A model generated the notes under the pieces. The model saw only the letters and a list, made by a program, of their open reading frames with translations, ran no database searches and was not told where the DNA came from. Positions 58,883 to 64,000 of a stretch of DNA of 64,000 bases are shown here, in pieces. The position numbers were made by a program, and so were the translations under genes. This DNA comes from Bradyrhizobium canariense (GTDB taxonomy: Bacteria > Pseudomonadota > Alphaproteobacteria > Rhizobiales > Xanthobacteraceae), in assembly GCF_019402665.1 (NCBI RefSeq), contig NZ_VSST01000050.1, positions 62,001-126,000 on the forward strand, given 5' to 3'. How positions within the stretch are numbered: the stretch's first letter is position 1; each line of letters begins with the position of its first letter.

Positions 58883-60241
58883 TTGACCATCACCACCGAT
58901 CATTTGCGCGCGGGCGTCGCTGATACCCTCTGGCTGCGGCTCGCCGCGGTCGCCCTGCCGCTCCTGTTGATCGCGCCGGCGTTCTGGAACGGCTATCCGC
59001 TGTTGCAATGGGATACCGGAGGCTATCTGGCGCGCTGGTACGAGGGCTATCTCGTCCCGAGCCGCTCCACGGTGTTCGGCATCTATCTGCACTATGGCGA
59101 GAGTTCTGGATTCTGGATCAACCTCGCGGCCCAGGCGCTGGCGACGCTGTGGCTGTTGCAGCTCACCTTGCGCGTGCTCGGCCTGATGCAAACGTTCCGT
59201 TTCGTCGCGATCAGCCTGCTCCTGATCCTGTCGACTGCGCTGCCCTGGCTTGCGAGCATGTTGCTCACCGACATCTTTGCAGGCCTGTCGGTGCTGTCGC
59301 TATTCCTACTGGTCGTCGGTGGGCAGCGGACTTCGGCGCTCGAAAAGATCACGCTGTTCGTCTTCACCGCCTTTGCCGCCGCGACCCACAGCGCCACGCT
59401 CGGCGTGCTGCTCGGGCTCTGCGTCGCCGGCTGGATGGCGCGACCGTTGCTGGGGCGCCGGCTTCCTATCGCCGGACTGGCGCAGGCGAGCCTGACCATC
59501 GTCGTGGGCGGACTGATGCTGGTGTCAGCCAACCATGCGCTGTCAGGCAAATGGGCCTGGACCCCCGGCGGCACGGGGGTCGCCTTCGGCCGCATGATGC
59601 AGGACGGCATCGTCGCGCGTTATCTCAACGACCATTGCCCGCGCGAAAAACTCAAGCTCTGCCCCTATCGCGACCAATTGCCGGCGACCGCCGACGAATT
59701 CCTGTGGGGCAAGAGCATGTTCAACACGCTCGGCCGGTTCGAGGGCATGAACGACGAGATGGGCACCATCGTCGTGGGTTCGCTCGCCGACTATCCGGCC
59801 TGGCAAGCCGGCGCGGCGTTGCGGGCGCTGGGTCGGCAATTGCTGCATGTCGCGACCGGCGAAGGCACCAATGGCTGGATCCCGCACACCCGCGGCATCA
59901 TCGAGCGCTATATCCCCTCACAGGCCGCGCCGATGCGGGCGGCGCGCCAGCAGCACTGGGGTCTCGATTTCGCCTACGTCAACTGGCTGCACGTGCCCGT
60001 TGCGCTGGCCTCGATGCTGGCGCTTGTCGTGCTGCTTGCGCATGCTCTCGCGATCCGCCGGCTTGACGACCTGACGCTGCTGGCGGCAACCGTCACGCTG
60101 GCGCTGCTCGGCAACGCCTTCATCTGCGGCGTGATCTCCGGCCCGCACGACCGCTACGGCGCGCGGATGGCGTGGGTCGCGACCTTCGTGGTGCTGATGG
60201 CGCTGGCGCGACGGTTTGGCGAGGACAGCAAGGCGCGATGA
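58883..60241 (+). CDS. Polytopic membrane protein, unknown
   Basis: 452 residues with about ten helices. The first periplasmic loop has FWNGYPLLQWDTGGYLARWYEG, in the position where GT-C glycosyltransferases carry an acidic loop; the D-T pair could be functional, but no full GT-C signature is visible. A large soluble loop (about 230-350) precedes the last three helices. I do not recognise the family. The start is a TTG at 58883 with GGAG upstream, as no ATG or GTG fits. The gene stands alone. Confidence 0.75.
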   Translation: MTITTDHLRAGVADTLWLRLAAVALPLLLIAPAFWNGYPLLQWDTGGYLARWYEGYLVPSRSTVFGIYLHYGESSGFWINLAAQALATLWLLQLTLRVLGLMQTFRFVAISLLLILSTALPWLASMLLTDIFAGLSVLSLFLLVVGGQRTSALEKITLFVFTAFAAATHSATLGVLLGLCVAGWMARPLLGRRLPIAGLAQASLTIVVGGLMLVSANHALSGKWAWTPGGTGVAFGRMMQDGIVARYLNDHCPREKLKLCPYRDQLPATADEFLWGKSMFNTLGRFEGMNDEMGTIVVGSLADYPAWQAGAALRALGRQLLHVATGEGTNGWIPHTRGIIERYIPSQAAPMRAARQQHWGLDFAYVNWLHVPVALASMLALVVLLAHALAIRRLDDLTLLAATVTLALLGNAFICGVISGPHDRYGARMAWVATFVVLMALARRFGEDSKAR

Positions 60242-60305
60242 GATTGGGGTGAAGCGCTATCGCGCTCCAGTTCTTGGAACGAATTCGTCGCCCTCGTCTG
60301 CTTGA

Positions 60306-60419
60306 AAATTCGACCATGTCGGGTTGCCCGACTGCCGACTTGAACGCTGCCACGACAACGTCGAATGGCTTCGAGCTCCTAAGGCTGAAACGCTCGACCT
60401 CGACTTTAGCGATTGTCAT
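60306..60419 (-). pseudogene. DUF302-like N-terminal remnant
   Basis: MTIAKVEVERFSLRSSKPFD and VVVAAFKSAVGQPDMVEFS, reading from an ATG at 60419, look like the first strand, helix and turn of a DUF302-type protein. After about 38 residues the frame turns into Arg/Ser-rich sequence without pattern. No continuation is visible in other frames down to 60242. A 3' truncation explains it best. Confidence 0.5.
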
Positions 60420-60524
60420 TGGTCCTCCGTAACTGCTGCAAGCTGTGCATCCAGTCGCCATGTCGAGTTGGGTAATGTCATTCTCCGGATGCCTGGCTCA
60501 AAATGGTCGAGCGGAAGCGTGCGG

Positions 60525-60550
60525 GCTCCCGGCGCCAAAGCGCCGGGAGC
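60525..60550. repeat. Perfect hairpin after alpha/beta hydrolase gene
   Basis: GCTCCCGGCGC-CAAA-GCGCCGGGAGC, eleven-base stem, seven bases beyond the stop of the hydrolase gene on the minus strand. No T-run follows on either strand, so it is a factor-independent terminator only in a weak sense; it may instead protect the mRNA 3' end. Confidence 0.6.
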
Positions 60551-60557
60551 GGCACCG

Positions 60558-61328
60558 TCACTTCGCGAGGGCCGCTTTTTCGATCACCTCAGCGACCTGC
60601 TTCGCATGGACGACGAGCGAGGCATGGCTGCCGGCGACTTCCGTCGTCTGAGCATGGATCCTGGCTGCGAACGACTTCTGGGCCTCGGGCGCGAGGACTT
60701 TGTCCTTCGTGCTGATGACGTAGAAATTCGGCTTGTCATGCCAGGCCGCAACGTCGACCGGAGCTTCGAACGCAACGTGGTTCAGCGGAAGCTGCGAGTT
60801 GGCCAGGTGCGCGGCGATCTCCGGAGGAAGGTCAGCCGCGACGGCTGACGGAAACACCTTTGGATCGATGTACAGATTGCCCTTCGCATCGGGGTGGATC
60901 GCCTTGCCGCCTTCGGTCGGCGGACCGGCCTTCGTCAGCGACGCCAGGGATTCACCGATCTCCGGCGCAAAGGCGGACACATAAACCAGCGCCGAAACCT
61001 TGGGATCGTTGCCGGCTTCCGTGATCACCACGCCGCCCCATGAGTGGCCGACCAGAACGGTCCTGCCGGCTTGCTTCGCGAGCGCCTGTTTGGTCGCATC
61101 GACGTCGGCGGCGAGCGAAGTGAGTGGATTTTCGACGAGCGTGACGTTGTAGCCTTTCTTCGTGAGAATATCGGCAACCGGCTGCCAGCTCGTCTGGTCT
61201 ACAAAGGCGCCGTGCACGAGCACGATATTGTGGGCTGCCCCCTTGGGCAGTTCGGCGGAACGGGCGGGCCCGACCATTGTCGATCCGGCCAGGAGTACGG
61301 CGGCTGCTGAAAGTAGGAAATTTAGCAT
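60558..61328 (-). CDS. Exported alpha/beta hydrolase (esterase EstC/YcjY-like)
   Basis: 256 residues. A signal peptide (MLNFLLSAAAVLLAGSTMVG) is followed by an alpha/beta-hydrolase domain: NIVLVHGAFVDQTSWQPV (oxyanion HG), VLVGHSWGGVVITEAG (nucleophile Ser in GHSWGG), and ASLVVHAKQVA... preceded by GSHASLVVH (catalytic His). FYVISTKDKVLAPE carries the acid region. This pattern is that of small secreted esterases annotated in many soil bacteria; the substrate is unknown. It is divergent from an AraC-type regulator at 61544, which is its likely controller. Confidence 0.9.
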   Translation of the reverse strand: MLNFLLSAAAVLLAGSTMVGPARSAELPKGAAHNIVLVHGAFVDQTSWQPVADILTKKGYNVTLVENPLTSLAADVDATKQALAKQAGRTVLVGHSWGGVVITEAGNDPKVSALVYVSAFAPEIGESLASLTKAGPPTEGGKAIHPDAKGNLYIDPKVFPSAVAADLPPEIAAHLANSQLPLNHVAFEAPVDVAAWHDKPNFYVISTKDKVLAPEAQKSFAARIHAQTTEVAGSHASLVVHAKQVAEVIEKAALAK

Positions 61329-61543
61329 TGATTGTTCCTGTTGGTATGTCGGACGAACACAGTCCGGGGGAATGGACAGGCGTTTCCAGCAAGGTCGCGG
61401 TTCTTCCATCTGCCGTTGGCTAAATGGTTGCCGCACGTCACGTCGGCCCGCCGTGGCATGACGTATTCCATGGACCTCATCGGACGATAGGGACCAATCG
61501 TCCGCGTCTTGTGTCCGATCGTCCATGGATCTAGTCTCGGTGG

Positions 61544-62506
61544 ATGGATATACTTACCCAGGTGCTCGATCGGGTTCGTCTCGGCGGGACGCTGCTCTTT
61601 CACTTCGAGCTCGGCCATCCCTGGCATCTTGAGTTGCCGGCGCGCCCCTACGCCCTGTTTCACTATCTCAGCCAAGGTTCAGCGACCCTCGCGCTCGAAC
61701 AGGGAGAGGAAATCCAGATCACCGGGGGCGATTTTGTCGTCATCACACGTGGCGAGCCCCATGTGTTTTATTCGGATCGCCGGGCCGAGCCTTTGCGCAT
61801 CGTGGATATCGAACGGTCGTCGCCACGCCTCGGCTTCCTTCGCCACGGCAGCCGTGCAAAGCCGCTCTCGACCATGCTCTGCGGCAATTTCACGGTGTCG
61901 CGGCCGACGTTTGGCAGCGTGCTGGAGTTGCTTCCACCCGTGCTCTTGCTGAAGCCGACGTCGGACCGTGGTTGGCTTGAAGCCATCCTGCGCCGCATGA
62001 TGAGCGAGTCCGCGCTCGAGCGTCCTGGCCAAGGCGTCGCGCTTTCACGACTGACGGAAGTGCTCTTCGTCGAGGTGCTGCGAAGCTGGATCGCGTCTCT
62101 CAGCCCCGGACAAGGCGGCTGGATCGGGGCCATTTCTGACCCCCATATCGGACCCGCGCTGAAGCTGATTCACGAAAGTCCGGAGCAGCTTTGGACGCTG
62201 AGCGACCTTGGCCGTCGCGTCGGGCTCGGCCGCTCGGCATTTTCGGCGCGCTTCACCAGGCTCGTGGGCCAGCCCATGCAACGTTATGTGATCGAACGCC
62301 GGATGACGGAGGCGGCGTTCCTGCTCGAAACCAGCGACGAGCCGATCGCACGGATTGCCAACCGGGTCGGTTACGAGACTGCAGCGGCGTTTTCGAAGTT
62401 GTTTCACCGGCACATTGGTCAGTCGCCCGGCCGTTACCGGGCTGCGCGACGCGCCGACGGAGGCCGTGCGCAGTTGGACGGATCGGAATTGCAAGTATCC
62501 GATTGA
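61544..62506 (+). CDS. AraC-family regulator with cupin_6 sensor domain
   Basis: 320 residues. The N-terminal cupin_6-type domain (about 1-185) has FHFELGHPWHLEL, LFHYLSQGSATLAL, GGDFVVITRGEPHVF and STMLCGNFTVSRP. The C-terminal double helix-turn-helix (about 205-305) has WTLSDLGRRVGLGRSAFSARF, then PIARIANRVGYETAAAFSKLFHRHIGQSPGRYR, which is the AraC signature. The sequence opens MDILTQVLDRVRLGG, typical of the group. It is divergent from the alpha/beta hydrolase gene and may activate it. Confidence 0.93.
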   Translation: MDILTQVLDRVRLGGTLLFHFELGHPWHLELPARPYALFHYLSQGSATLALEQGEEIQITGGDFVVITRGEPHVFYSDRRAEPLRIVDIERSSPRLGFLRHGSRAKPLSTMLCGNFTVSRPTFGSVLELLPPVLLLKPTSDRGWLEAILRRMMSESALERPGQGVALSRLTEVLFVEVLRSWIASLSPGQGGWIGAISDPHIGPALKLIHESPEQLWTLSDLGRRVGLGRSAFSARFTRLVGQPMQRYVIERRMTEAAFLLETSDEPIARIANRVGYETAAAFSKLFHRHIGQSPGRYRAARRADGGRAQLDGSELQVSD

Positions 62507-62655
62507 CCTGGATAAGGCTGTGGCTTTGAGCTGAGTCTCATATGCGCGCTTAGCGAACCCCGGTGCCTGCGTAGAGGAATGGACGGTTGCCCCGAAGGGA
62601 GTGGATGGCCCATTGTAACGAGACATTTCAGGATAGCTGAAACCGCCTCATCGCC

Positions 62656-63414
62656 TCAGCTCCTGCGTGAGAGGAAATCCAGCACGCCGGTCTTGTAGAC
62701 CTTGTCGCCGACTGCGCGCATGTGATCGCGGTTCGGAATGTCGAGCACTTCCGAACCCGGGATGATCGCGCCGAGCGCGCTGGCCGATCCCGCGACGTCG
62801 TCGGTCGAGCCCACCGCGATCAGCACGGGCACGTCGATGCGTGCGGCCTGCTCTTTCGTCATGAGATCGCGCGTGCCGCGCAGGCAGGCGGCCAGCGCCT
62901 TGTGGTCGGAACGGGTTTGGTCTGCAAAAGCACGAAAAGTGCGTCCGACGGGATCGGAGACGTCGTCGAGCGAGGGCGCTTCGAGCGCCTTCGCGACGTT
63001 CTCGCCGGGCCCGGTGCCCTCGATCAGGCCGCCGATGCCGATGCCGCCGAGAATTGCCGAACGCAGGCGCTGCGGCTCGTTGAGGGAGAGCCAGGCCGTC
63101 ATCCGTCCGCCCATCGAATAGCCCATGAGATCGGCCTGCGGGATGGCGAGGTGATCCATCAGCGCGAGCACGTCGCCGGCCATGGTCGGGATCGAGTACT
63201 GCGCGGGCTCGTAGAGCTTGGCGCTTTCGCCATGGCCGCGATTGTCGAGCGCAATGACGCGGCGGCCGTTCTTGCGCAGCTCCGAGACCCAGGTCGGATA
63301 GACCCAGTTCACGTTCTTGCTGGAGGCAAAGCCGTGCACCAGGATGATCGGATCGCCCTCGCCTTCGTCGAGATAGGCAATTTCAACGGCGCCGTTGTGA
63401 AAGCTCGGCATCAT
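62656..63414 (-). CDS. Alpha/beta hydrolase (3-oxoadipate enol-lactonase-like)
   Basis: A 252-residue cytoplasmic alpha/beta hydrolase. HG motif in IILVHGFASSKNVNWVY, nucleophile Ser in DLMGYSMGGRMTAWL, acid in LIAVGSTDDVAGSA and His in DIPNRDHMRAVGD. The family includes PcaD, MhpC and haloperoxidases; without a pathway neighbour the reaction is unknown. Opening HNGAVEIAYLDEGEGDP is typical of this group. The ATG at 63414 is followed by a second one (MM). It ends before the unknown gene at 63446, on the same strand, which lies 31 bases upstream. Confidence 0.92.
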   Translation of the reverse strand: MMPSFHNGAVEIAYLDEGEGDPIILVHGFASSKNVNWVYPTWVSELRKNGRRVIALDNRGHGESAKLYEPAQYSIPTMAGDVLALMDHLAIPQADLMGYSMGGRMTAWLSLNEPQRLRSAILGGIGIGGLIEGTGPGENVAKALEAPSLDDVSDPVGRTFRAFADQTRSDHKALAACLRGTRDLMTKEQAARIDVPVLIAVGSTDDVAGSASALGAIIPGSEVLDIPNRDHMRAVGDKVYKTGVLDFLSRRS

Positions 63415-63445
63415 CAGTTCCGCAATCTTGAGGGGAAGAGGTATC

Positions 63446-64000
63446 TTAGGCGGTGACGGCAGCGCTTGCCAGAACGGCTTCGGCGGCGATCCGGGCCTGG
63501 CGAAGTCGCCGCGCCCGCCTGCGATCGCACCAGGCCTGGGTCAGGCGCTCCGTGGTCGCCTTGATCGAGGACAACAGGCCGAACAGCGTCAAGGCCGCAC
63601 CGAACAGCCAGAGTGCGAGATTGAACGCCCCGCCGATCAGCAGCAGCGCGCCGCGGCCGAGCAGCTTCAGGATCGCGCGCGTCTTGCCGCCCTGCGCTTC
63701 CGCGAGCCGCGCCGCGCGTGCGACGTCCTTCGGACCTTCGGCGATGCGCAAGCTATCCATCGCACCGCGCGTGCCGGTCTTCTCGACGACGCGCGTGACA
63801 TCCTTGCCGAGCCGAACCAGCGCGCCGGCCTTCTCGGCGCGGAACGCGGCCTTGATCGCGCTCAAGGTCTGGCCCGGCCGCAGCACCGAGCCGGAGGCAA
63901 CCGCGTTCTGGAGCATCGGCGTATCGACGACCTCGCGCGCGGACCGGCCGGCCCATGCCGCCAGTCCCTCGCCGAGCCGGCCCACCTTCCGCGCGTCCTT
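63446..64000 (-). CDS. Membrane protein fragment, unknown (5' end cut by window edge)
   Basis: The last 184 codons of a gene that runs off the right edge; the visible frame is open to base 64000 (KDARK precedes a GTG at 63985). The visible part has an Ala/Arg/Lys-rich amphipathic region (VRLGKDVTRVVEKTGTRGAM) and two hydrophobic helices (GRGALLLIGGAFNLALWLFG and AALTLFGLLSSI), then a strongly basic end (CDRRRARRLRQAR). I do not recognise a family. It probably forms an operon with the alpha/beta hydrolase downstream. Confidence 0.7.
   Translation of the reverse strand, partial: KDARKVGRLGEGLAAWAGRSAREVVDTPMLQNAVASGSVLRPGQTLSAIKAAFRAEKAGALVRLGKDVTRVVEKTGTRGAMDSLRIAEGPKDVARAARLAEAQGGKTRAILKLLGRGALLLIGGAFNLALWLFGAALTLFGLLSSIKATTERLTQAWCDRRRARRLRQARIAAEAVLASAAVTA

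Overview
The window is high-GC chromosomal DNA from an alphaproteobacterium, most likely Bradyrhizobium or a close relative (inference). Supporting signs are the GC-rich third positions, frequent GTG and TTG starts, the family content (PAS_5, DUF3126, COG3672 cysteine peptidase, Rmf/CrpP-like protein), rhizobial REP palindromes, and two perfect CtrA-type boxes (TTAA-N7-TTAAC). I see no rRNA, tRNA, CRISPR array, phage block or intact insertion sequence. Both ends cut genes: folE on the left and an unknown membrane protein on the right.

Layout. 1-3200: folE, an IscU/NifU-like Fe-S scaffold, a ClpP-like periplasmic protein, yidD and a tiny membrane protein. 3200-9600: a MOSC protein overlapping its own flavin/2Fe-2S reductase, an MHS-type transporter divergent from an XRE-cupin regulator, and an APC permease followed by an unknown exported protein. 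9900-17200: hydrolase-like exported protein, small secreted protein, MFS exporter, thrS, nitroreductase and serine beta-lactamase-like hydrolase. 17200-19650: PAS-GGDEF-EAL protein. 19650-21265: about 1.6 kb of mostly non-coding, repeat-rich DNA with one 64-codon gene. 21266-31300: patatin, CBS protein, rhomboid, PAS_5 protein, DEAD-box helicase, phosphoesterase, cupin and others. 31400-36325: VOC protein, DUF5680 and alcohol dehydrogenase genes bracketed by REP copies, then two MFS transporters. 36388-39867: double-PilZ protein, cysteine peptidase and CYTH-CHAD protein.

40176-50367 is the metabolic accessory part: an IclR regulator, an orphan TctC binding protein and an amidohydrolase; then decayed DNA (a glutaminase/HdeD-like composite remnant and a frameshifted small membrane gene); then a GntR regulator divergent from a complete PotABCD-type ABC operon that ends in an Asp/Glu/hydantoin racemase and a terminator. 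50487-64000 returns to housekeeping and small genes: a coiled-coil membrane protein, small secreted proteins, an Rmf-like protein, a HAMP-PAS-PAS receptor without an output domain, gamma-carbonic anhydrase, an FAD monooxygenase, DUF3126, cysE, a large membrane protein, a DUF302 remnant, two alpha/beta hydrolases and an AraC regulator.

The items most worth a second look are the split MOSC/reductase pair, the structured repeat island at 19856-20657, the GntR-PotABCD-racemase operon with its candidate operator, the minus-strand terminator upstream of the rhomboid gene, and three gene remnants that automatic annotation would miss or miscall.
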